From an uncultured bacterium (GTDB lineage Bacteria; Planctomycetota; JAJSAM01; JAJVHW01), in the NCBI GenBank assembly GCA_937996235.1, contig CALKVK010000028.1, positions 1 through 58,011 of the forward strand: DNA of 58,011 nt, given 5' to 3'. The notes beneath the pieces are model-generated. The model was not told the origin of the DNA, made no database searches, and saw nothing but the letters and a program-made list of their open reading frames with translations. Below, one piece after another: positions 9,477 to 16,522 of the stretch. The number at the start of each line of letters is the position of its first letter. Within the stretch, counting starts at the first letter, position 1. A program made the translations under genes and the position numbers.

Positions 9477-9600
9477 GGCGCGCGCGCAAGGGCGCGCGGC
9501 GCAGCTCCTCGTCGCGCCGGCCGCGGGTGAGCTCCGTCGTTCTTCGTCGCGTGCGGGTCTCCGCCACCGCGCCGCGGACGTGGGAACTGCTCCGGGAGAC

Positions 9601-9609
9601 TGCTACGAT
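9601..9609 (+). promoter_or_regulatory. Possible extended -10 promoter for frr
   Basis: TGCTACGAT carries a TG dinucleotide one base before TACGAT, an extended -10 arrangement, 30 bases before the frr ATG. No clear -35 element is seen. Similar TA-x-x-x-T hexamers followed by CGC lie before several other genes in this window. This would give frr its own promoter within the 163-base gap after pyrH. Confidence 0.35.
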
Positions 9610-9639
9610 CGCCGCCTTCCCCGCCGACGGAGCGCTGCC

Positions 9640-10197
9640 ATGTACGACGACATCCTGCTCGAGGCCGACGAGAAGATGGAGAAGGCGCTGGAGCACCTGA
9701 CGCACACGTTCCGCGGTGTGCGCACCGGCCGCGCCTCGCCCGGGCTCGTCGAGGACATCCGCATCGAGTACTACGGGGCCCAGGCTCCGCTCAAGCACGC
9801 TGCGTCGATCTCGGTGCCCGAGCCGCGCCTGATCGTCATCAAGCCGTTCGACCAGTCCACGGTGAACGACGTGGTGAAGGGCATCCAGAAGTCGGAGCTC
9901 GGCATCACGCCCCAGACCGACGGGAAGCTGATCCGCCTGGCGATCCCCCCGCTCAGCGAGGAGCGCCGGAAGCAGCTCGTGGCGCTCTGCAAGGAGAAGG
10001 CGGAGGAGGGGCGCGTCTCGCTCCGCAACATCCGGCGCGAGGCGAACCGGCAGGCCGAGGGTGCGGTGCAGGACGGCGCGGTGTCCGAGGACGACTTCCA
10101 ACGGCTCCGGACCGAGATCGACGACCTCACGAAGCGCTTCGAGAAGAAGATCGACGACTCCCTCGAACGGAAGACGAAGGAGATCCTCGAGGTCTGA
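9640..10197 (+). CDS. frr: Ribosome recycling factor
   Basis: Dissociates post-termination ribosomes together with EF-G. The 185-residue length is exactly that of E. coli RRF. Visible hallmarks are the N-terminal helix with MEKALEHLTHTFRGVRTGRASPGLV, the domain II segment YYGAQAPLKHAASISVPEPRLIVIKPFDQS, and the C-terminal helices with PPLSEERRKQLVALCKEKAEEGRVSLRNIRREAN. The ATG at 9640 matches the family start; an in-frame GTG further upstream would add 20 unrelated residues. It closes the translation block and is followed by tRNA-Glu. Confidence 0.95.
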   Translation: MYDDILLEADEKMEKALEHLTHTFRGVRTGRASPGLVEDIRIEYYGAQAPLKHAASISVPEPRLIVIKPFDQSTVNDVVKGIQKSELGITPQTDGKLIRLAIPPLSEERRKQLVALCKEKAEEGRVSLRNIRREANRQAEGAVQDGAVSEDDFQRLRTEIDDLTKRFEKKIDDSLERKTKEILEV

Positions 10198-10225
10198 CGC
10201 CGCGGTCCGCGCCCGGAGCGCCGCT

Positions 10226-10303
10226 GCCCCCATCGTCTAGCCAGGTCCAGGACATCGGCCTTTCAAGCCGGTAACACGGGTTCGAATCCCGTTGGGGGTA
10301 CCA
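10226..10303 (+). tRNA. tRNA-Glu (UUC anticodon)
   Basis: A complete cloverleaf can be drawn. The acceptor stem pairs 10226-10232 (GCCCCCA) with 10293-10299 (TGGGGGT), including a G-U first pair. The D arm carries the Glu-typical GTCTAG...GGAC, the anticodon loop CTTTCAA at 10260-10266 gives TTC, and the T arm is CGGG-TTCGAAT-CCCG. The CCA end is encoded at 10301-10303. It marks the junction between core genes and the polysaccharide region, but no integrase or duplicated tRNA 3' end was noticed nearby. Confidence 0.95.
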
Positions 10304-10626
10304 CGCGCCGGGCCGGGGCCGCGTGCCCAGCGCTCCTTCCGCCGTCCCCTCGGCGCCGTCGCCGGCGCCGCCACCGGCCGGGTGCGCCGCGGAGCCGCGC
10401 CCCGCATGCGCCGCGTCGCGGCGTGCGTATCGCTGTCGATACGTAGACGGCGATACGGGAATCGTCGAAATCGGTAAAAGTTCCCGTGGAGATGGGCAAT
10501 CTGAGGGTACGAGGACCGAGACCCCGGGCAGGGTGTCTTCGGGCAGTTCCTCATGGGCAGCGGCGGCGGGCCGGAGTTGGACTCCGGCCGACGCCGGAAC
10601 CGAACGGCAGTGTGCAAGGGGGAGAG
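10304..10626. other. Intergenic region with palindromes before PEP-CTERM-like gene
   Basis: No gene is seen. The region is less GC-rich around 10426-10500. It contains the inverted repeat CGTATCG-ctgt-CGATACG (10426-10443), a further direct CGATACG at 10451-10457, and the perfect hairpin CCGGAGT-tgg-ACTCCGG (10571-10587), 39 bases before the next start. A purine-rich Shine-Dalgarno sequence precedes the ATG at 10627. These look like operator and leader elements, but function is not shown. Confidence 0.5.
10426..10443. promoter_or_regulatory. Operator-like inverted repeat CGTATCG-N4-CGATACG
   Basis: Perfect 7-bp inverted repeat with a 4-base spacer, followed at 10451-10457 by another CGATACG in direct orientation. 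It lies in a relatively AT-rich stretch about 185 bases upstream of the PEP-CTERM-like gene, so it could bind a dimeric regulator. There is no direct evidence. Confidence 0.3.
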
Positions 10627-11361
10627 ATGAACATTTCCAAGTTCGTTGCGGCCGCAGTGGTCGTTGCGGGGCTCGCGGGCCTCGCGCCGACCGCCGAGGC
10701 CGGCACGATCTCGGTCCAGCTCGCCGCGTTCTCGCGCGACACGGGTGTCGGCCAGGGCGGCGAGTTCAAGGTTACGGCGTTCAGCGGCGGGTACGCGCCG
10801 TCGTACTCGCAGATCACTGCGTACGACAACGGCCTCTTCCACTCCTTCTGCATGGAGCGGAACGAGGACCTGTCGGGCGTCACGAACTACCAGCTGAACA
10901 CCGCGACCGTCGCGGGCGGCCGCAGCGGCGGCAACCCGGACGCGCTCTCGGGCGAGGCCGCGCGCCTGTTCTACGCCTGGTGGACGAACGGCTGGCTCGC
11001 GAACGGCGTCGCGTACGACTACTCGAACTCGTCGGCGCGCACGACCGACGCCGAGGACATGCAGCTCGCGCTGTGGTTCCTCGAGGGTGAGGTCACGCAG
11101 ACGCAGCTCACCACGTGGGACAACGGCAAGGCCCAGGACTACGTGGACTTCGCGAACTCCGTCACGTGGGCCGACCTCGGCCATGGCACGTGGAGCGGCA
11201 TCGGCGACGTCCGCGTCGTGAACAACTTCAGCGCGACCGGCGCGAACAAGCAGGACATCCTCGTGGTGGTCCCGCTGCCTCCGGCCGCCCTGCTCGGCTT
11301 CGGCATGCTCGGCGGCCTCGGGCTCATCGCCTCGCGGCGCCGTCGCCGCGCGCAGGCCTAG
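10627..11361 (+). CDS. PEP-CTERM-like secreted protein with exosortase sorting tail
   Basis: Secreted protein of 244 residues. It has a Sec signal peptide (MNISKFVAAAVVVAGLAGL, cleavage likely after AEA) and a tripartite C-terminal tail: a VPLPPAA motif, the hydrophobic helix LLGFGMLGGLGLIA, and SRRRRRAQA. This is the layout of exosortase substrates, with VPLPPAA replacing the classic VPEP. The mature part is Thr/Asn/Asp-rich, holds one Cys in SFCMERN, and has no domain I can name. Proteins of this type with FCMERNE and WFLEGE stretches recur in planctomycete genomes as surface or matrix proteins. A cognate exosortase is at 35517. A strong terminator follows. Confidence 0.8.
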   Translation: MNISKFVAAAVVVAGLAGLAPTAEAGTISVQLAAFSRDTGVGQGGEFKVTAFSGGYAPSYSQITAYDNGLFHSFCMERNEDLSGVTNYQLNTATVAGGRSGGNPDALSGEAARLFYAWWTNGWLANGVAYDYSNSSARTTDAEDMQLALWFLEGEVTQTQLTTWDNGKAQDYVDFANSVTWADLGHGTWSGIGDVRVVNNFSATGANKQDILVVVPLPPAALLGFGMLGGLGLIASRRRRRAQA

Positions 11362-11390
11362 CGGCCCGCGGTCCCTTGCACGCCCGGCGG

Positions 11391-11424
11391 CCCCCGTCGC
11401 ACTTCGGTGCGGCGGGGGTCTGTC
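11391..11424 (+). terminator. Intrinsic terminator after PEP-CTERM-like gene
   Basis: A 12-bp stem pairs CCCCCGTCGCAC (11391-11402) with GTGCGGCGGGGG (11407-11418) through a TTCG tetraloop, with one T-G wobble. A short T-containing stretch (TCTGT) follows. UUCG loops closed by C-G are exceptionally stable. It lies 30 bases after the stop codon, as expected for a Rho-independent terminator, although the T tract is weak. Confidence 0.65.
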
Positions 11425-11428
11425 GATT

Positions 11429-11467
11429 CGCGGGCACAGGGCGTGCGAAGCACGCCCTGTGCCCGCG
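11429..11467. repeat. Perfect 18-bp inverted repeat with GAA loop
   Basis: CGCGGGCACAGGGCGTGC at 11429-11446 pairs perfectly with 11450-11467 across a 3-base GAA loop. A second copy of the right arm (GAAGCACGCCCTGTGCCCGCGG) starts near 11618 without its left partner. No T tract follows, so it is not an ordinary terminator. Confidence 0.85.
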
Positions 11468-11705
11468 GCGTTGCGTTGGCGTGTGCTCGGGCGCCGAGCA
11501 CGGCTGCGACGCGGGCGGTGGCCGTCGGCGGCGACCCTGCGCGCACGCCAGCCGCCCGGCACTGGCGCGTGCGGAGCACGCGCGCGCCGGGCGGCGGGAG
11601 AGTGAGCGCGCGAGAGCGAAGCACGCCCTGTGCCCGCGGCTCCAGTGGGGTGCTCGCGGGCGTGCGTCACCTACGCGGGTGACGTCCACCCCCTCGGTCG
11701 CGGTG

Positions 11706-11994
11706 GGGGTCACGCCGCGTGCGGAGCACGCGTCGCGCCCCCGTTTCCAGTGGGGTGCACGCCGGCGTGCGGCGCCCTACGTCGACGGCGTCATCGCCCT
11801 CGGTCGCACGGCCGGCGAGCACCATCCCGACGGCACTGGCGCGTGCGAGCGGGGTCACGCCGCGTGCGGAGCACGCGTCGCGCCCCCGTTTCCAGTGGGG
11901 TGCACGCCGGCGTGCGGCGCCCTACGTCGACGGCGTCATCGCCCTCGGTCGCACGGCCGGCGAGCACCATCCCGACGGCACTGGCGCGTGCGAG
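11706..11994. repeat. Exact 144-bp tandem direct repeat, two copies
   Basis: Bases 11706-11849 and 11851-11994 are identical by eye, with a period of 145. Each copy holds the mini-hairpin GCGTGC-GGA-GCACGC and ends in GGCACTGGCGCGTGCGAG. A diverged partial copy precedes it (about 11640-11705), and GGCACTGGCGCGTGCG also occurs at about 11558. Exactness suggests a recent duplication. Confidence 0.9.
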
Positions 11995-12373
11995 GCACGC
12001 GCGTGCCATCGGGGGGAGGGGCGTGCCATCCGCGGGGAGGGGGCGCGCCATCGGCGGGTGCGCGCGGCGCGGTCGTGGGCGGCCGGGCGCCGAGGGGCGT
12101 CATCTCAGCGCGAGAGCGCGGTCACGCGCGGTTCTCCGCCGAGGTGCACGGGGTGTCCGCGGGTGTCTCCGACGCGGACGGACGTCACACGCCGCGTCCG
12201 GGATTCTCGACCGATTCGAGATTTCCTGCGGCGCTCTCAAAACGGGAAGCGCGGCAGTCGCTGCGGCGGCTCCGCGCTCGCGTTGCGCGTCGTCGTGCCG
12301 CGATGTTCAGTCAGGCATGACTCATTTCGAGAATCTCAGCATTTCGAGGCCAATTCAGGCTGATCCGAGTCTC

Positions 12374-12400
12374 TAAAGAGTGCATTTCTCGGGCCCGATA
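12374..12400 (+). promoter_or_regulatory. Candidate ECF-type promoter before beta-helix gene
   Basis: TAAAG (12374-12378), 17 bases, then CGATA (12396-12400) within CCCGATA. It lies 74 bases before the ATG at 12475 in an AT-richer stretch. Closely similar elements precede 34445 and 52189. Just upstream, CATTTCGAG is repeated at 12323-12331 and 12340-12348 with a 17-base period, possibly an activator site. Confidence 0.45.
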
Positions 12401-12474
12401 GCCCCCTCGCTGCACGGGAGCGCGGCCGGCCGCCGACGCCGGTCACGTTCGCGACGACGGAGGGAGATGCTACG

Positions 12475-15141
12475 ATGCCCGCACGCGCTGGACGAAGCGG
12501 AGGACGCCGATCGATGGTCGTGACCGGCCTCATCGCCGCCGTCGCGACCGCGGTGATCGGGACGACGGCCGAGAGCCGTCCCGCCGGTCCCATGATCGCG
12601 AATCGGACCTACTACGGAGAGATCACGGCTCCCGACTCCCTCGGGCCCGACGTCGACGAGTACGTCGCGACGTTCCTCGCGGGCGAGGGCATCCAGTGCG
12701 TCGCGACCTCGAAGCAGGGCCGTGGCGTCTGGTCGAACCTGCTGCCCACGGTTGACCTCGTGTCGCCCGACGGCACGGTGCTCACGCCGAAGTTCTACAC
12801 GCGGCGCTCCGGCAAGGAGTTCTACGTGCCGGACTTCAAGGTCCCCGAGACCGGCGAGTGGACCGTCCGCGTCTCCGGTGACCAGGGGACGCTCGGCACC
12901 TACTCGTCGCGCTTCAAGGTCCGCAACCGGCGCATCGTCGCGCGCCAGCGCAGCCAGCTCAGCACGAAGTCGGCCGTCGTCCAGCGCACCCACTCGGTCG
13001 ACGTCATCGCGGGCTCCACGGTGCGCGTGAACCTGCGCCACGTCGGCGCGCGCAGCGCTCCCGTGCAGTTCCTCTCGATCCGCGGTCCCGACGGCGCGAA
13101 CGTCCCGCTGCCGCCGACCGAGTCCGACCTGCCCTACGTCTCGGAGTTCGACCTGCCCGACGCCGCCGCGACGGGCACGTACGAGTTCGTGATCGCCTTC
13201 GACCCGTCGGCCCCCGCGGACGCGTGGGCGCAGTACGAGATCCGGAGCTGGATCGTGCCTCCGGACCGCGTCCGCTCCACGACGCCGTTCCAGCTCTCGA
13301 AGACCGAGCCGCGCCTCAGCCGCGCCGCGACCAGCGTGAGCGCGACGCCCGGCGGCACGGTCACGTTCCAGGGCTCGAACTTCTCGACGAACGGCAAGCT
13401 CCGAGTCCAGCTCGACGGCGCGGACGTCCCGATCGTGGCCGGCGCGAACTCGTGGGTCGAGGTCACGGTGCCGGGCACGCTGTCGGTCGCGACCGCCGAC
13501 GTCACCGTGTTCAACGCCGACGGCCAGGCCGACTCCATCGACGGGTTCCTGGCGCTGCAGCAGGTGGCTCCGCCGCCGCAGCCGCCCGCGCCGACCCCGA
13601 CGCCGACCCCGACGCCCACGCCGACGCCGTCGCCGTCCGCGAACTTCACGTGGACGGACTTCACGCCCTCCTCGGGCACGCGCACCGTCTACGTGAGCAG
13701 CTCCACGGGCAACGACGCGAACGACGGGCTCTCGCAGGCGACGCCGGTCAAGACGATCGCCAAGGGCTACTCGCTCCTGCGCACGGGCCAGCCCGACTGG
13801 CTGCTGCTCAAGCGCGGCGACACGTGGAACCTCGAGACGCTCATGATCGACAAGAAGGGCAAGTCGCAGAGCGAGCCGATGCTCTTCTCGGCGTACGGCA
13901 GCGGCTCGCAGCGGCCGCGGCTCCTCGACAGCGGCCTCAAGATCAAGTACGGCGTGGACTGCAGCAACCTGGCGTTCGTCGGGCTGCACCTCGAGCGCAC
14001 GTCCCCGTCGGCCGGCGGCCCCGGTGCGGCGATGCAGTTCCTGGGGCACGGCGACCACCTGCTCATCGAGGACTGCTACGCCGGCAACTTCGCCACGAAC
14101 ATGGTCATCCAGGGCGAGGGCGGCCAGCTCAACGACCTCCGCATCCGCGGCAGCGTGATCGTGGACGCGTACTCGACCAGCACCGCGCACTCGCAGGGCC
14201 TCTACCTCGAGAACGCGCACGGCGTGCTGATCGAGGGCTGCGTGTTCGACCACAACGGCTGGAGCGCGACCGACACGCTGGGCGTGCCGACCGTCTTCAA
14301 CCACAACATGTACATCCAGTACGACTGCAGCAACGTGACCGTCCGGAACACGATCTCCGCGCAGGCGTCGAGCCACGGCCTGCAGCTCCGTCCGGGCGGC
14401 GTCTGCGACGACAACCTGTTCCTCTCCAACCCGATCGGCGCGCTGTTCGGCAGCGCCGGCGTGGCGTGGACGAACGTGCCGGTGGGCGGCTCCGTCCAGC
14501 GCAACGTGGTGCTCGAGAGCCGTGACATCGACACGCGCAACCAGCGCGGCCACGGCCTGTGGATCGAGCGCGTCAAGGGCGTCGAGGTCGCGGGCAACGT
14601 CGTGGCCCACAAGACGGCCGGCGGCGACGCCAAGGCCTTCACCTTCTACGACCTCTTCGAGGACGTCTACGTCCACGACAACGTCGTCTACGACTGGACC
14701 CACCCGACCAACACGACGTACGGCTTCTTCATCCCCGGGACCGCCAGCGGCACCAACCGCATGGTCGCGAACCGCATCCAGCAGTCGCGCGGCGTCCTCG
14801 TGAAGCACAACCTGACCTTCGCCGCGGGCGTCTTCGCCTACAGCGGCAACACGTACTGGTCCGGCGCGGCCGCGAACTCGTGGTTCCAGATCGGGACCAC
14901 GCGCTACGGCTCGACGAACTGGGCGAGCGTCTCCGGGGAGGCGTCCTCGACGACCTACGGGTCGGCGAACTTCTCGCACCCGGACCGCACGATCGCGGAC
15001 TACGACGCGAGCATCGGCGGCAGCGGCTCGCTGGCGAGCTTCCTCACGGAGGCCCGCAAGCAGTCCCGCGCCACCTGGCGCAACGAGTACAGCGCGGTGG
15101 GAGCGAACGCGTACTTCCGCGCCAACTTCGACCTGCCGTAG
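12475..15141 (+). CDS. Secreted right-handed beta-helix protein with IPT/TIG-like domain
   Basis: 888-residue exported protein whose function I cannot name with confidence. An Arg-rich N-terminus leads into a hydrophobic signal segment (MVVTGLIAAVATAVIGTTAES). Residues about 35-270 look like beta-sandwich repeats. Residues about 280-360 resemble an IPT/TIG domain (GGTVTFQGSNFSTNGKLRVQLDG...ADVTVFNADGQ). A Pro-Thr repeat linker ((PT)n, about 366-385) follows. Residues about 400-800 form a parallel beta-helix opening with VYVSSSTGNDANDGLSQATPVKTIAKG, as in pectate-lyase-like proteins, with many N-x-V/I coil turns. It heads the polysaccharide region, so it may bind, cleave or epimerise the exopolymer. 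It lacks the exosortase tail. GGAGGGAG precedes the ATG; M14 at 12514 is an alternative start. Confidence 0.75.
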   Translation: MPARAGRSGGRRSMVVTGLIAAVATAVIGTTAESRPAGPMIANRTYYGEITAPDSLGPDVDEYVATFLAGEGIQCVATSKQGRGVWSNLLPTVDLVSPDGTVLTPKFYTRRSGKEFYVPDFKVPETGEWTVRVSGDQGTLGTYSSRFKVRNRRIVARQRSQLSTKSAVVQRTHSVDVIAGSTVRVNLRHVGARSAPVQFLSIRGPDGANVPLPPTESDLPYVSEFDLPDAAATGTYEFVIAFDPSAPADAWAQYEIRSWIVPPDRVRSTTPFQLSKTEPRLSRAATSVSATPGGTVTFQGSNFSTNGKLRVQLDGADVPIVAGANSWVEVTVPGTLSVATADVTVFNADGQADSIDGFLALQQVAPPPQPPAPTPTPTPTPTPTPSPSANFTWTDFTPSSGTRTVYVSSSTGNDANDGLSQATPVKTIAKGYSLLRTGQPDWLLLKRGDTWNLETLMIDKKGKSQSEPMLFSAYGSGSQRPRLLDSGLKIKYGVDCSNLAFVGLHLERTSPSAGGPGAAMQFLGHGDHLLIEDCYAGNFATNMVIQGEGGQLNDLRIRGSVIVDAYSTSTAHSQGLYLENAHGVLIEGCVFDHNGWSATDTLGVPTVFNHNMYIQYDCSNVTVRNTISAQASSHGLQLRPGGVCDDNLFLSNPIGALFGSAGVAWTNVPVGGSVQRNVVLESRDIDTRNQRGHGLWIERVKGVEVAGNVVAHKTAGGDAKAFTFYDLFEDVYVHDNVVYDWTHPTNTTYGFFIPGTASGTNRMVANRIQQSRGVLVKHNLTFAAGVFAYSGNTYWSGAAANSWFQIGTTRYGSTNWASVSGEASSTTYGSANFSHPDRTIADYDASIGGSGSLASFLTEARKQSRATWRNEYSAVGANAYFRANFDLP

Positions 15142-15444
15142 CCGCTCCGCCGGGTCCTGCACCGGCACGGAGCGGACCATCCGACGCCGCAGCGGCCCCA
15201 CCGCTGCGGCGTCTTCGATTCCCGCGCGTCCCGGACCGCCGACCGGGCGCCGCCGGCGGCGCGGAAAACGGCGCCCCGAGGCTCGGTCGTAGTAGCGTCG
15301 CGCGCGGCCGTGGCCCGCCTGTTCATGAGGACGCAAGCACCCGAGCGGTCCGGAGCGCCGACCGACGCGCGCCGCACCGCGACGCGGGAGCGCGCCCGCG
15401 TCGCGCTCCGGCGGCGCGGCGCGCGCGGGCCGGGCTGACCCCGC
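15142..15444. other. Intergenic region before glycosyltransferase operon
   Basis: Holds the terminator at 15183-15220 and, after a Gly/Pro-codon-like GC-rich stretch, a TAGCGT hexamer at 15293-15298 followed by CGCGCGCG. That hexamer resembles the TA-type -10 boxes seen before other genes here and could start the operon beginning at 15445, leaving a leader of about 140 bases. No gene is seen. Confidence 0.45.
15183..15220 (+). terminator. Intrinsic terminator after beta-helix gene
   Basis: A 13-bp perfect stem pairs GACGCCGCAGCGG (15183-15195) with CCGCTGCGGCGTC (15201-15213) over a CCCCA loop. It is followed by TTCGATT. It lies 41 bases after the stop at 15141 and separates the beta-helix gene from the glycosyltransferase operon. 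Confidence 0.75.
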
Positions 15445-16413
15445 ATGGCAGCGGACGTCGCCGTGGTGGTCATCGGACGCGACGAGGGGGAACGGCTCGT
15501 GCGCTGCCTCGAGGCGCTCCGTGGCTTCGACGGGCCCGTCGTGTACGTGGACTCGGCCTCCTCGGACGGCAGCCCGGCGCGCGCGCGGGAACTCGGCGTC
15601 GACGTCGTCGAGGTGGATGCGTCGCGCCGTCTCACGGCCGCGCGCGGACGGAACGCGGGGCTCGCGCACCTGCGCGAGCGCGGTGTGCTGACCGAGTTCG
15701 TGCAGTTCGTCGACGGGGACTGCGTGCTCGCGCCGGGCTGGCTCGAGGCCGCGGCCGCCGCGCTGCGCGCGGATCCCGCGCTCGCCGCCGTCTGCGGCCG
15801 CCTGCGCGAGGTGGACCGCGCGGCGAGCCTCTGGAACCGCCTGGCCGACATCGAGTGGGATGGCCCCGTCGGCGAGGTGCGTCACTGCGGGGGCATCGCG
15901 ATGTACCGCAGCGCGCCGCTCCTCGAGGTCGGTGCCTTCGACGAGACGATCGCCGCCGGCGAGGAGCCCGAGCTCTGTCTGCGCCTGCGCCGCCTCGGAC
16001 TCCGGCTCCGGCGCCTCCCGCACGAGATGGCCGCCCACGACATCGCCATGACGCGCTTCTCGCAGTGGTGGCGCCGCACGGCGCGCGCGGGCCGCGCCTA
16101 TGCGGCGGGGAAGGCCCGCCACGGCACCGGCCCCGAGCGCTTCTGCGTGCGCGAGTGCCGCAGCATCGTGTTCTGGGGCGGCGTCGTACCCGGGCTGGCG
16201 CTCGCGCTCGCCTGGCCGACGCACGGCCTCTCGCTGCTCCTCCTCGCCGGGCACGTCGTCCTCGGCTGGCGCGTGTTCCGTGCGGCGCGGCGCGCGGGGC
16301 GGCCCCGCGGCGACGCCGCGCTCTGGGCCGCCGCCTGCGTCGTGGGCAAGCCGGCGCAGTTCCTGGGGCTGCTGGGGGCGCGGCGCACGGGCGCGCCGGG
16401 TGCCCGTCCGTGA
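15445..16413 (+). CDS. GT2-family glycosyltransferase
   Basis: Inverting GT-A-fold glycosyltransferase of 322 residues, likely adding a sugar to a lipid-linked polysaccharide intermediate at the cytoplasmic face. The N-terminus has the nucleotide-binding VVVIGRDEGERLVRCLEAL. VYVDSASSDGS and the metal-binding DGD (VQFVDGDCVLAPGW) are visible, as is the acceptor-site region EEPELCLRLRRLG, equivalent to the ED motif. Two hydrophobic segments near the C-terminus (about residues 235-270) suggest membrane association. It is the first gene of a plus-strand run to 24532. The donor sugar cannot be read from sequence. Confidence 0.88.
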   Translation: MAADVAVVVIGRDEGERLVRCLEALRGFDGPVVYVDSASSDGSPARARELGVDVVEVDASRRLTAARGRNAGLAHLRERGVLTEFVQFVDGDCVLAPGWLEAAAAALRADPALAAVCGRLREVDRAASLWNRLADIEWDGPVGEVRHCGGIAMYRSAPLLEVGAFDETIAAGEEPELCLRLRRLGLRLRRLPHEMAAHDIAMTRFSQWWRRTARAGRAYAAGKARHGTGPERFCVRECRSIVFWGGVVPGLALALAWPTHGLSLLLLAGHVVLGWRVFRAARRAGRPRGDAALWAAACVVGKPAQFLGLLGARRTGAPGARP

Positions 16414-16522
16414 GCCGTGCTTCGCCTTCCGCCGAGCCGACTGCGCGTTCAGGTGCGCTCCGCCGAATGACGAAGATGGCTGCTGGGGGGCCGGGTCGCG
16501 CGGACCCCGGAGCACTCCGCGC

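Larger units (their letters stand above)
11362..12474. other. Repeat- and hairpin-rich non-coding tract
   Basis: No credible gene is found in this 1.1-kb gap; open frames exist only because of base composition and run through the repeats. It contains, in order, a terminator (11391), a perfect 18-bp hairpin (11429), several GCGTGC-NNN-GCACGC mini-hairpins, an exact 144-bp tandem duplication (11706-11994) and GC-rich degenerate sequence to about 12180. A markedly more AT-rich stretch (about 12200-12400) with CATTTCGAG repeats and a candidate ECF promoter leads into the next gene. Confidence 0.6.

Noticed and set aside
10571..10587. Cyclic-di-GMP or other riboswitch upstream of the PEP-CTERM-like gene
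   Set aside because: Only one short hairpin is clear, and conserved riboswitch core sequences are not seen.
11706..11994. CRISPR array
   Set aside because: Only two copies of a 144-bp unit placed back to back, with no short repeats separated by unique spacers and no cas genes.
12471..12476. TACGAT as the -10 box of the beta-helix gene
   Set aside because: It overlaps the chosen ATG. Using it would require the start at 12514, which lacks the basic n-region of the signal peptide. The upstream ECF-like element fits better.
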